From: Gracilaria domingensis
Taxonomy: Eukaryota > Rhodophyta > Florideophyceae > Gracilariales > Gracilariaceae
NCBI GenBank assembly: GCA_022539475.1
Contig: VCMS01000001.1
Location: forward strand, 124,001 to 188,000
Direction: 5' to 3'
Length of the DNA: 64,000 nt
The notes beneath the pieces are model-generated. The model was given only the letters and a program-made list of their open reading frames with translations, ran no database searches and was not told the DNA's origin. The translations under genes and the position numbers were made by a program. Positions 41,595 to 50,978 of the stretch are shown here, piece by piece. The first letter of the stretch is position 1. The number at the start of each line of letters is the position of its first letter.

Positions 41595-42827
41595 CTACTG
41601 CACTCGTGGACGAAGAAGTCCCAAAAACTTCAAAACCTCTTGTAGAAGATCTCGAATAAACCCTCGATCTAAAGTAGATGCATCACCGCCATTCTCATGT
41701 AGTCTATCGTTAACCAGTTTATGCCAGGCAGAGGACTCTCTCTGCAACGCGCTTAGATCGTCAGGTTCATACACATATTCTGCCATACCCTCGTTGTCAA
41801 TGCAAAAGTTGTGCAGCAGCATTCCAGCAGCAATAATAGTAACGCAGTCATCGACACTATAGTTAAGCTCCCCATTGTAAAACACTCGCCAACGCCTCTT
41901 TAAAATACCGAAGGCTTGTTCTACATGTATACGCATAGACAATAAAAAGAAGTTCGTAGCGTCTTGAAATGGTTCCAAATCTTTGCCCGGGAATGGAGGT
42001 AATAGCCAATTTGACAAAGTGTAGGCATTGTCGCCGACTACATAATATCCGAATAAAACCTTACCAGCGTCCAAAAGTTTTGCAAGAGGAGAAATAACAA
42101 ATGCCAATGCGTCGTTCGTAGAACCAACCGCCAACGCCGAGAAATCCAAAAATCTATAGCGGGCATCCACTACAGCCTGAACAGGAATGGAAAAGAAGCC
42201 CTTGCGACAGAAAAAGCTGCTGGGGTTTTCATACGAACGAGGTTTTTTGATCCGCATACAAATCCCATCGAGAGCGCCAATACACCCAGATAGTGGATTA
42301 GGAAACCGCCGCGATGTTTTAAACCCCATGCTCAGTCTCTCTAGCTCTTCTTTTGTGTCTGGTATACCTGGCATATCCATTGTTTCCACGACGGCCGCAA
42401 TAAACGACTTAAAACACCGGTTTACGCTTGTCTTACTAATCTTGTACGCAAGTGTGAGATCGTGTATACTGGCACCCGCCATTACACGAACTCCTATGGC
42501 CACGCGCACTTTTGCCGGAATACTTTTCGTGTCAAGTGGTGATCTTTCGCTAATGAAAGAGCTTTTTGTTATGTGGTGACACAAACGATTGAAGCTTTGT
42601 CGAGACATTCGAAAGGCTCCAAAAAAATCCTTATCTGAGTAATAACGGGTAAGATCTTCAAAAGACTCCTTAACAGACGGGAATAGGGTTTGCTTACGCT
42701 TCGTTTTTTGCCGCTGTATTTCTCGCAGGAGAATTGTAACGACGTACATAGTGTACAACATGAAATAATGAATGTCATCATCGGTGTTAGAGCTAGATGT
42801 CGTATCTGATGCATTCGTGCTCTCCAT
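41595..42827 (-). CDS. PIF/Harbinger transposase (DDE_Tnp_4), uninterrupted frame
   Basis: The product is 410 aa from ATG 42825-42827. The N-terminal third has a helix-turn-helix-like segment (IHDLTLAYKISKTSVNRCF). The catalytic triad candidates are D in GCIGALDGICMRI (about 187), D in YYVVGDNAYTLSNWL (about 273), and E in MRIHVEQAFGILKRRWR (about 314). These are the standard PIF/Harbinger blocks. Such elements usually make 3-bp (TTA/TAA) target duplications and often carry a second Myb-like gene; the orphan at 45384-46952 on the same strand is a candidate. Terminal repeats were not identified. The intact frame suggests recent activity or domestication (compare HARBI1). Confidence 0.88.
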   Translation of the reverse strand: MESTNASDTTSSSNTDDDIHYFMLYTMYVVTILLREIQRQKTKRKQTLFPSVKESFEDLTRYYSDKDFFGAFRMSRQSFNRLCHHITKSSFISERSPLDTKSIPAKVRVAIGVRVMAGASIHDLTLAYKISKTSVNRCFKSFIAAVVETMDMPGIPDTKEELERLSMGFKTSRRFPNPLSGCIGALDGICMRIKKPRSYENPSSFFCRKGFFSIPVQAVVDARYRFLDFSALAVGSTNDALAFVISPLAKLLDAGKVLFGYYVVGDNAYTLSNWLLPPFPGKDLEPFQDATNFFLLSMRIHVEQAFGILKRRWRVFYNGELNYSVDDCVTIIAAGMLLHNFCIDNEGMAEYVYEPDDLSALQRESSAWHKLVNDRLHENGGDASTLDRGFIRDLLQEVLKFLGLLRPRVQ

Positions 42828-44234
42828 ATTTCCAAGATAAAATGAGTACCAAAAATACGTATAGCCACTTCCGATACCTCGTACGGATGAATTACGATCT
42901 TCTGCGTTGCTGTCTTCTTATTACCAGTTTTACGAGGGAGATCTCGACAAAAGAGCAGCGCGAAGGCCTACCAACGAGCAGTGCATACTGTGCACTGTGC
43001 CAGTGTGCGTCGCATACCACGGAGCGTAGCGCCAGTCGGAGCCGTGGATCAAAAGCTCCTGCACTTGTATGGCAAGCTCGAGCAGTGTTATGATATCCAC
43101 GTTTCACGCGCCCCAAAACGTGTACCCTCGTTGGTTTTGCTCCGCGTTGCGCTCCGGTGGCCTTCATCCCAGAGACGTCTTCGCATTCATAGCCCGGAGT
43201 CGGATTGGGAGGAGGCATTCATGTCTGGGAGCGAGGGGGAAGAGACAGGACGCGAGGAGGGGACGGTGGACAGCGGCGGTGCGGAGGGCTTGTCGAGAAA
43301 GCTGGTGCAGGCCAGAACTAGGGGTGGCGGCCCAAACAGCGGATGAGGCCCCGCAGCAGGCGGCGGCAATCGTGGCGCCGGCAGCATGGCGAGCGGCGAC
43401 GGGGAGGACGTTGACGTTGAACGCACGGGCGGGCGGTTGGACGCCGCGGCCATGCAACGGCGCGGCAATGACGTTATGCGGCGGCGGGCGCGCCGAGAAG
43501 GCAGCGCGCGCCGCGGATCAGGGAATCGTGGCTCGTGGCGCGCTGATTGGCGCGCGAGACGTGTGGCGCTCGTTCCGTGCACGTGACGTGTTCTCACGGC
43601 GGCGCGTGTGGCGGAGCGCGCTGCCGCCTGCTGACGGTGCCGCACCGTGCGCGTGACGCGCGCGCGCCGAATTGTGGCGCAGGTGGCGCCCCCTCCCACC
43701 AGTTTACAGTCGCTGTGCAGCGTCGGCGGCACCGCCGTAGCCGTACTTGCCCTGGAGTCGCCGGAGCGCGCCACCAGCTCTCCCTTTCTCCGCGCCGCTT
43801 GCGACATCCCGCCGTGCCCGCGTCGCCGCGCGCGCTCTCATCATCGCCGCGCGCGCCCAAATCATCGCCGCGCGCGCTCTCATCATCGCCGCGCGCGCCC
43901 AAATCATCGCCGCGCGATGCATCCCGCGCGATGCACCCCCACAACCTGGCGGCGGCTTCCTCGAGACTTCGGTGGCGATCACCTTCGCTACCCGACAGCT
44001 AGCCCGGCCATGCATTCTGCGTGCTCATTCTACCCATCTTTTTGTTCCTCACCACACATATTCTACATTTTTCTAATCACTCGTTTTATACCAAGTGGAT
44101 ACTCAGTATGGGCTGCATGCGTGCGTAGAGCGTTCGCAAGCAGTGATTCGTTGGCTATCGGGACGCCAGGCGCCGTCGTGCGATCGTAAAACCGCTCAGT
44201 TTTCTTCGTCGAATGCCACCTTTGTAGCCACACT
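42828..44234. other. GC-rich non-coding stretch with promoter-like character
   Basis: CGCG-rich DNA with an ATTGG box near 43546. Overlapping frames on both strands are compositional and show no domain. The 21-bp repeat array lies at 43820-43917. It resembles the promoter or leader DNA of the 53-61 kb cluster and may be a displaced gene 5' end. Confidence 0.35.
43820..43917. repeat. 21-bp tandem repeat with 42-bp higher order
   Basis: Units TCATCGCCGCGCGCG-CTCTCA and TCATCGCCGCGCGCG-CCCAAA alternate for about 4.7 copies. The 21-bp period keeps any reading frame. No encoded protein is supported. Confidence 0.8.
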
Positions 44235-44882
44235 TTGCGACGGAGTGCGTTCTGCTGGCCCCGCAAAACCAAGCAGTGCTTTAAGGATCAGGTGCTGGAG
44301 GGTCTGAGTCTGATTGGGGAGATCTGCGCAATAGGCAACCTGGTTCTGTTCCTTCGAAAGCCGTACTTAGATCAGCCTGGCCTCGAGAAAGGACAACGAC
44401 GTTGGTATCATCAAGCAGGCGATACAGCTCTGATCTACAAGTTCTTCATTGACGAGCTGAACCTAGTAGATTGGAAGCCAGAATTCTTTCGACGAACTTC
44501 AGACAAGCGCTACAACTGCCCGGAGCACTACGGCCGCCTGTTTTTCGTGCTCACACGCAAGTCCAAGCATCTAAAGCACCGCATCAGCGAACGCAAATTC
44601 GAGCCGCGTCCGCGCTCCACGCACGCGCTCCTGAGGGTACTTCAGCAGGGTTACCGCGAAGAAGACTCGTTCGGCGCGTTCGAGGATCGGCTGTACGACA
44701 TCGTCGACGAGTGGCTGGTGTCTTGGGGCTGCAAGCACGCGGAGCTCAAGGCATTGCCGCGCGTCAAACGTGGCCGGCTGCCCTGGCCTTCGGGGCCCGA
44801 ACGCCGAGCGGATTCCGCCTCGACGACGTGGACCTTAAGCAGCCGCACCTCACACTCCACACCCCACATCCTACATCGGTGA
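44235..44882 (+). other. 215-codon open frame without an ATG, coding-like composition, unknown
   Basis: The frame reads GEICAIGNLVLFLRKPYL, then HQAGDTALIYKFFIDELNL, RYNCPEHYGRLFFVLTRK and GAFEDRLYDIVDEWL. Mixed hydrophobic/charged residues look like a real protein, unlike nearby GC-driven frames. There is no Met codon in it and no recognised family. It may be an internal exon or a fragment of a host or transposon gene. Confidence 0.4.
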
Positions 44883-45383
44883 AGATACAGCTGTATTCCG
44901 AACGAAAGAGTTTTACGCTCGTGATTCACGAGTCGTGAAGCGACACTCGTCCCCCAGCCTGTCAACAGCCTTCCCTGCGTTGCAAGACCTGCACTCTTGC
45001 CGCGTATAGGCGAAGTGCCATCATTTACTCTATTTCGTTGCGTTATCGCGGCGACAACCAAATCCGTAAACGCATGCGCCCGTTGTTGCTACTATCGTCC
45101 GAGACCGGCCGTCTTGCGCTTTTGTCCGACTTGTCGCAGCAACTGCAAGCTGCTGCTTTTGAGCTTCTTCTTTACGTTTGCACCTGTGTTTTTCTTGTTA
45201 AACACAGTCTATTCTGGGCTGATTGCTTATGGGCTTGAAGAAAGGCCATAAGTTGTTGAAAGCTTTGGGTTCTAGGATGCTTACGTTCTGTGACCAGCTG
45301 ATGATTCCTAACATCTTTCGACTAGCTCAAACGCTGTGTGACACACTTATGATAGTCTACATCAAAAGGTATCGTCATCAACA

Positions 45384-46952
45384 TCAGGTTCCCCCATTGT
45401 TTTCCTCCCTCTCTTTTGGCCCCTCCACATTGTTCAAAACATCTTCGTACACACCTTTGACATGATCATACGCTCTTTTCAATCGAGTTATGTGTTCAAC
45501 TTCCGCCCCTCTCTTTAACGCTTCTTCGTACTTTTTGTTTGTGGATTCCAACATATCCAATATTTCTATTAAAGAAGACGTTTGCTGTATAGCCGCATGT
45601 ACCGAGCTCCCAGCAGTAGATGTCGCGTTTTGAGCCTCACTTCTGCCCATTTTTCTATCATGTTGCTCGCGCTGCATCTTGACTCTTTCCTCAAGACTCA
45701 CCGCATAGCTCTTCATGGAGGTATGAATACCTGACATACACTCATTCAATCTGTCTTCGCTTGTGCTTTTCTGTGATCGTACGCGTTTGGAACCGCTTGA
45801 CACTTCATTATCGCCACTAGAATATCTGCGCTTCCTCCCAATTGTAGTTTTAATATCCCGACGGACACCCAAAGAAGCACCAGCCCCTCCCGGAAGTGCT
45901 CTTGTTAAGAACTGCCCAACTGTTCGGTCGACGTCTTCGTAAGCCAATCCAAATACGCAGTACGTGATAAATGTACGACGTCCAATAGCTGACAATTTGT
46001 TTGAATTGGGAACACAGTGACAGAAGTCTTCAAACGGAAGCTCACCATTGTTTCCTGATACATCATAGTTGCTCATCACCCTAGTCCACAAGGCTTTGTT
46101 TTGTCTCCAAACGGTACAAAGTTTCTTCCCAGTACGCCTTACAGGAGGAATAATGCCAGCGGTAACGTCGGAAATAGGATCGGTAAACTTCTCTAAGGGA
46201 ACAAAAGTAGGGTCATTGAAGCGTTCCGCAATTTTCGCCCATAAATCGTCAGCTTTAACACCAATATCCTGCTGTGATCGTGGAATTCCACCTGACAACA
46301 TCGCGATATTTCGCTTGGTTTCTTCATCATCACGCACGAGAACTAGTAGCCGAGCAAATTCGTCCTCTGAGAACTCTGGTGCACCCTCTTGTGTTGGAGA
46401 CACTGTACTCAGATCGGCAGCTCGTTGTCCGAGAATTGTCTTCACTTCTTGTACGTCAATACAATCGGAGAACATCTTTTCCTCGGTTCTGCTTTCCAGC
46501 TGGTTCAAGAGCTCCGCAATAGATCGTACAGATTGAAAGTTCTTTCCATCTTTCACTTTTTTGTGAAGGTCTAGCTTTTGCGGAATTATTGACTTCAAGA
46601 GACAATAAGGCATGATGCTGCAAGACAGCTCAGAAAGAACGTGAAGCATGAGCCTAGCCCGCAGTACTTTTCTGTTTCCATTATGCGATCGACGGACGCG
46701 GGGGTGTTTGAGTATGCTTTCCACTTCCTTACGAGAAATGCTAACGATGAAGTCGTAGATGAAGTTTAGTTCGTCGCGCAGGTTGTTGAAAGTGAGCTTC
46801 TGAAATCGGCTCTTGCCTTGTAAATCTTTGGAACCCTCGAAGGCCAAAACAACGGAGTTTTCGTTGATTGAAGCGTTGGCTTCGCCAGAAGGCGCAGGAG
46901 GAGATTGACTGGGCTGGTCTGTTTGCTCGAGGATCTCATCGTCGGATGTCAT
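45384..46952 (-). CDS. Orphan protein, possible transposon accessory (Myb/SANT-like?)
   Basis: The product is 522 aa from ATG 46950-46952; the frame upstream has no further ATG. Residues 35-140 are helical (LTFNNLRDELNFIYDFIV, ARLMLHVLSELSCSIM). Residues 205-300 contain FSEDEFARLLVLVRDDEE, DDLWAKIAERFNDP and then WRQNKALWTRVMSNYDVSG. The W...F-N-D-P and W...L-W...Y spacing recalls trihelix/Myb-like proteins encoded beside PIF/Harbinger transposases. A basic RKRRYS-type stretch and a C-terminal coiled coil follow. It lies 2.6 kb from, and on the same strand as, the Harbinger transposase, but GC-rich unrelated DNA separates them. A host gene of unknown role is equally possible. Confidence 0.55.
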   Translation of the reverse strand: MTSDDEILEQTDQPSQSPPAPSGEANASINENSVVLAFEGSKDLQGKSRFQKLTFNNLRDELNFIYDFIVSISRKEVESILKHPRVRRSHNGNRKVLRARLMLHVLSELSCSIMPYCLLKSIIPQKLDLHKKVKDGKNFQSVRSIAELLNQLESRTEEKMFSDCIDVQEVKTILGQRAADLSTVSPTQEGAPEFSEDEFARLLVLVRDDEETKRNIAMLSGGIPRSQQDIGVKADDLWAKIAERFNDPTFVPLEKFTDPISDVTAGIIPPVRRTGKKLCTVWRQNKALWTRVMSNYDVSGNNGELPFEDFCHCVPNSNKLSAIGRRTFITYCVFGLAYEDVDRTVGQFLTRALPGGAGASLGVRRDIKTTIGRKRRYSSGDNEVSSGSKRVRSQKSTSEDRLNECMSGIHTSMKSYAVSLEERVKMQREQHDRKMGRSEAQNATSTAGSSVHAAIQQTSSLIEILDMLESTNKKYEEALKRGAEVEHITRLKRAYDHVKGVYEDVLNNVEGPKEREENNGGT

Positions 46953-47156
46953 TGTGACAATTGAAGTCGTTGGAGTGCGCGAAAGTGCGCTTGGTGTGAA
47001 CAAAGCGGTTAAAAGGCAGACAATTGGTACAACAACATGAAACGAGTGACGTGTGTTGCGTAGTGCCTACCAAGTGCAAGTTGGTGCGCTATATTCCGGA
47101 TTAGAATATATTTGAACGCGCCCCGCACATTCTCTCCGTGGGAGGGAATGGTGCAC

Positions 47157-47193
47157 GTAACAAGTAGGCACACCGCGTGTGTCTGCTTGTTAC
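47157..47193. repeat. 16-bp-arm inverted repeat
   Basis: GTAACAAGTAGGCACA (47157-47172) pairs with TGTGTCTGCTTGTTAC (47178-47193) at 14 of 16 positions around a 5-nt loop. It lies 205 bp upstream of the orphan gene at 46952 and could be an element end or operator-like dyad. Confidence 0.6.
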
Positions 47194-47579
47194 GTTCCTT
47201 TTCTGCTGTGCAATCTGCAGATCGTGCGGTTGTCGCTCTCCAGACCACATTGGTTTGTGCATGTGGTGTGCGCTGACAGTTGGTCGCTTTTTGAGCCATA
47301 TTCAATTGCAAATTAGCTCTCGGTTACTGTTTCCTAGAAGTCAAACTAGGTCAGGTTACTGAATGGACTGGAAGTTACTATGAAGCTCTTTGTCACAGCC
47401 GTGAAGTGACCTATTTTTTACAATGAGTACGGACGCAGACCCTGACTACTTTAGCTGAACGTATAGTCATAATCCTATTTGTTTCTCATTTTTAGAGCGT
47501 TGTGACTAGTCGATTTTCCATTTTTGTTGACTAATGACTACTCAATTTACTATTTTGATAGTCACAAATACGCCCCTGT

Positions 47580-47676
47580 TGTAGAAGAGGTTTTGCTTTC
47601 AACTTTGCTGTCACATCCAACATATCAATGATATGTTGGATGTGACAGCAAAGTTGAAAGCAAAACCTCTTCTACA
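47580..47676. repeat. Perfect 48-bp-arm palindrome with 1-nt centre
   Basis: The left arm (47580-47627, starting TGTAGAAGAGGTTTTGC) and right arm (47629-47676, ending GCAAAACCTCTTCTACA) are exact reverse complements over all 48 bases. One A at 47628 separates them. The flanking bases do not pair. Perfect identity implies a very recent origin or active correction. No open frame or target-site duplication is apparent. Confidence 0.95.
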
Positions 47677-48043
47677 GATCGTGCCAGATTTCACTGAAAA
47701 CTCAGCGAAAAATCGCAAGGTGGAGGCCTAGCAGTCTTTATACACGGTAGGTTCCGTTTCTTCATTTTGCAGCTTCTTGTATGCCCAAAAACATCTCAAG
47801 ATACGAGTGCCGCTTGAATATTTAGAAAAGCAGAGAACATTTTGTTCTTCGGTGCCCTTTGGTCAAGAGTTAGTCAAAGGTTTGAACAACGCTTCAAAAG
47901 GCACAATCCCTGTATTAGTGCTACAGCGCGAATTGGATTAGCAATCGTTGATAACAGAACATAAGTTGTTAGACTCCTTTGCGAGAGAAAGCTAGTTACA
48001 GACAATTCTAATTCAGCCCTGTAATAGGGGGCTTATGTCCGTA

Positions 48044-48400
48044 TTAATGATGAAGAAGAATAAGTTTTGCAAACCTGATGTAGCCGATTGATATGATGAC
48101 ATCGACGAAAAGACGTTGCTTACGTCTTTTGGTTTGGTGGCCAACGTGGCGCTTGCGAAGCGCCTCATCGTGGTGCACATCTAAACCAACGGTGGTTAGG
48201 GATCGAATGATGAGGGAAAAAAGAATGCGGAAAGCGTCGGTATTGAAAAGTTTTGCAGTCCGAAACGCCAAAGATGCCTGATACGTCTTCGTCGTAGCTC
48301 AGATAGTACAGTACGGTTACTCAGTAGTAGTCAGTTGCCGCAAGAAAGAGATAATATAGCTCGTTGGGTCTTGAGCAAACTTACATGTAGAAGCTAAACT
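48044..48400 (-). repeat. Old dispersed repeat, copy 2 (coding-like)
   Basis: The minus strand carries FAQDPTSYIISFLRQLTT, then NTDAFRILFSLIIRSLTTVG and VHHDEALRKRHVGHQ. These match copy 1 (9195-9510) block by block. DNA identity is clearly lower than the preserved amino-acid pattern suggests. The family is unknown. Confidence 0.6.
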
Positions 48401-49584
48401 AGTTTTTAACGATTTTCCATAGAAAAAGGTAGAGAAGTAGAAGTTTGTTTTGTGGGCACAGCGTCTTTTTACATTCACTTCGGTGATCAACGTGGATGTA
48501 GCCAGACGCTGAGCCAAAAGCTTGATCATGTCTTCTAGAGATCAGCTTTGAAAAATGGTAATGCACGCATAGTAACATTCTAACGGCGAGATCTGAAATG
48601 TGCAAAGATATGATATATCTATTGAGCGCACTGTGAATGAAGTTGTACGGTGGGTACAAAGTAATAGAGTAGAACGACGACCGAGAGTAAACAACTATCA
48701 GATAGTATTACAAAATTGAAGCGTAAAAGTTCTATCTTGCTATTTGGTTTGAGTTTCTTGCTTCTTGGATTGCTTAAAGAGCACAAATATATTCTTTTCT
48801 TCGCGTAGAAAAGCGGACAACATATTCTGCGATCACAGTTTGTTCATTGCAAAAATGGTGCCCACAGGATGCAATAATACTGGACCGATCTCTTCAGTTA
48901 TTGCAAAGATGTCGGTTGCAGTTTACTTGACCAATGTACAAACACTATGTGACATAGTTCGCGTCTTAGATGTTAGTGGGATATAGAACCAACAAAGGCA
49001 ATGATACGACTGGGATTTCTTGTGGTGTTTCCTCAAGCAGAGGAGCTATACACTACGTCGTATTTGCGCTCCTATTCTCAGCGAGAGAGAGAGACGAGAG
49101 CAAGGATACTAGAGAGAAGCGGACCTTAGAAGAACAGCTGAGAGGGAAAACTGACGACTGTGTTTGTGGGCTATCTGCAGCAATTGCAGCATTTGCACTT
49201 CACGGAGAACCTAACATCACTGAGCACACCCTGAGCCAGAGAATCCTTCTGAGAGAGAGAGAGAGCTGCGTTGGGCCATGTCATCGTTTGAATTCGAGTT
49301 CCCTTCACGATTTGATACCTGTGCAACAGCTCAGCAGCACTTGTTCTGTGGACTGCTATGGCATTCAGATGAGGACCAACACGTGTGCCAGCGATGGGCT
49401 GCGCTCGCCATCCATCGTCCCTAAATAGGAGGCATAGACGATAGAACAACCTCGTCGAGCAGACATAGGAGCGCAAACGCTTTGTTGAACCACCGCCGTC
49501 GCCTCTTCGTATCTACGCGGCAAAAGCCTCATCGTCTTTAGCGCCTCGCGCCCCTTTTATATAGCTCCACCTTCTATTCCGTTG

Positions 49585-50778
49585 ATGAACGGTGACACTA
49601 TGGCTTTTGTTTCCCCATTGCCATTGCTTCAACGGAGTTCGTTTTCAATAGTTGACAACCGCGTCAAACCGCGGGAAAGATCCCAGCATGCGTCTACGCA
49701 ATTGTACCCTCAGAAGGCCAATGCGCCTCGCATGGTGCAATACGAGGTACAAAAAACCATACCAAAGCTAGATTGGAAAAACCTTGGATTTCAATATATT
49801 CAAACGGCATGCTATGTGAAATGTATCTGGAAGGATGGTCAATGGTCTTCTCCCTCTCTCGAAACTGAACCATATATTCGCATGCACATTGCGAGCACTG
49901 CATTGCACTATGGACAAAGCTGCTTCGAAGGACTAAAAGCATTTCGCGGACAGGATGACGTCGTGAGAATCTTTCGCCCGGACGAAAACGCAAAACGTAT
50001 GGAGGCATCAGCTGAACGTCTTGTGATTCCCCCTGTTCCTAAAGAGCTGTTTTTACAGACTGTTCACATGGCGGTCAGAGAGAACATTGACTATGTGCCA
50101 CCATACGGAAGTGGTGGGTCTTTGTATATTCGACCATTGCTATACGGAAGTGGAGCGAAAATTGGATTACAATCATCCGATGAATTCACCTTCCTTGTTA
50201 TGGTGGTGCCCGTTGGAGATTATTACAAGGGCGGATTATCCCCCGTGACAGCGCTTGTGATGCAGAATTATGACCGCGCGGCACCAAACGGGGTCGGGCA
50301 CGTCAAAGTGGCCGGTAACTATGCAGCAGATCTAATGCCTAATTTGATGGGAAAAAGCGCAGGCTATCCAATTAACCTCTATCTAGACGCACAGAATCGT
50401 CGAACCATAGAGGAGTTTGGCACTTCCAACTTTTTCGGATTGAAAGGAAATACTTATGTGACCCCCAACTCAGCAAGCGTGCTACCAAGCATCACGAACA
50501 AGACGCTGATGCAGCTGGCCCAAGACGGGGGTATGGTTGTGGAGCAAAGAGAGATTGACATTGACGAACTGGAAGAATTCGACGAGGTGGGCGCATGTGG
50601 TACGGCGGTGGTTATCACGGCTGTCACACGCGTGGTGCATGGTAGTCGGATGTACGAAATTGGTGCAGATCCAGACCGCGTTGGCGAGCGCCTTGAACGC
50701 TTGTACAACAAAGTGAGAGCCATCCAATACGGCGAACAGCTCGACCTTCACGGCTGGGCGCAGCCATTGTTGATGTAA
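49585..50778 (+). CDS. Branched-chain amino acid aminotransferase, probably plastid
   Basis: This fold-type IV PLP enzyme interconverts Leu/Ile/Val and their 2-oxo acids. The product is 397 aa from ATG 49585; ATG 49600 (giving MAFVSPLPLL) is a good alternative and has the red-algal plastid-type phenylalanine start. Family blocks: ALHYGQSCFEGLKAFRG, LYIRPLLYGSG, GVGHVKVAGNYA (the Lys is the PLP Schiff-base residue), and EEFGTSNFFGLKG, then TNKTLMQLAQDGG. The length and order match eukaryotic BCATs. The presequence of about 50-60 residues is Ser/Arg-rich. It ends 200 bp from the convergent fucosyltransferase-like gene. Confidence 0.9.
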   Translation: MNGDTMAFVSPLPLLQRSSFSIVDNRVKPRERSQHASTQLYPQKANAPRMVQYEVQKTIPKLDWKNLGFQYIQTACYVKCIWKDGQWSSPSLETEPYIRMHIASTALHYGQSCFEGLKAFRGQDDVVRIFRPDENAKRMEASAERLVIPPVPKELFLQTVHMAVRENIDYVPPYGSGGSLYIRPLLYGSGAKIGLQSSDEFTFLVMVVPVGDYYKGGLSPVTALVMQNYDRAAPNGVGHVKVAGNYAADLMPNLMGKSAGYPINLYLDAQNRRTIEEFGTSNFFGLKGNTYVTPNSASVLPSITNKTLMQLAQDGGMVVEQREIDIDELEEFDEVGACGTAVVITAVTRVVHGSRMYEIGADPDRVGERLERLYNKVRAIQYGEQLDLHGWAQPLLM

Positions 50779-50978
50779 AGGACCCAGTTGTGTCACATTG
50801 GCGCCAATTGGGAGTTTGAGAGGCTCTCCCGCTCTCGAGACCACCCTGGGGGTGCTTCCACGGCCACCCGTGAAGAGCAGCGACGATTGTGCTCCCATGC
50901 CACTCGGGAGTCTTCACGCATACACTGTATACTACAGTAGAAAACGCAGTCGGAAATGCGTAGCGGCTGTGCTCGCGC

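Larger units (their letters stand above)
46953..49584. other. Gene-poor region
   Basis: No gene is supported. It holds inverted repeats at 47157-47193 and 47580-47676, copy 2 of the dispersed repeat at 48044-48400, GA-rich tracts near 49087 and 49252, and at its right end the presumed BCAT promoter. Confidence 0.45.
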
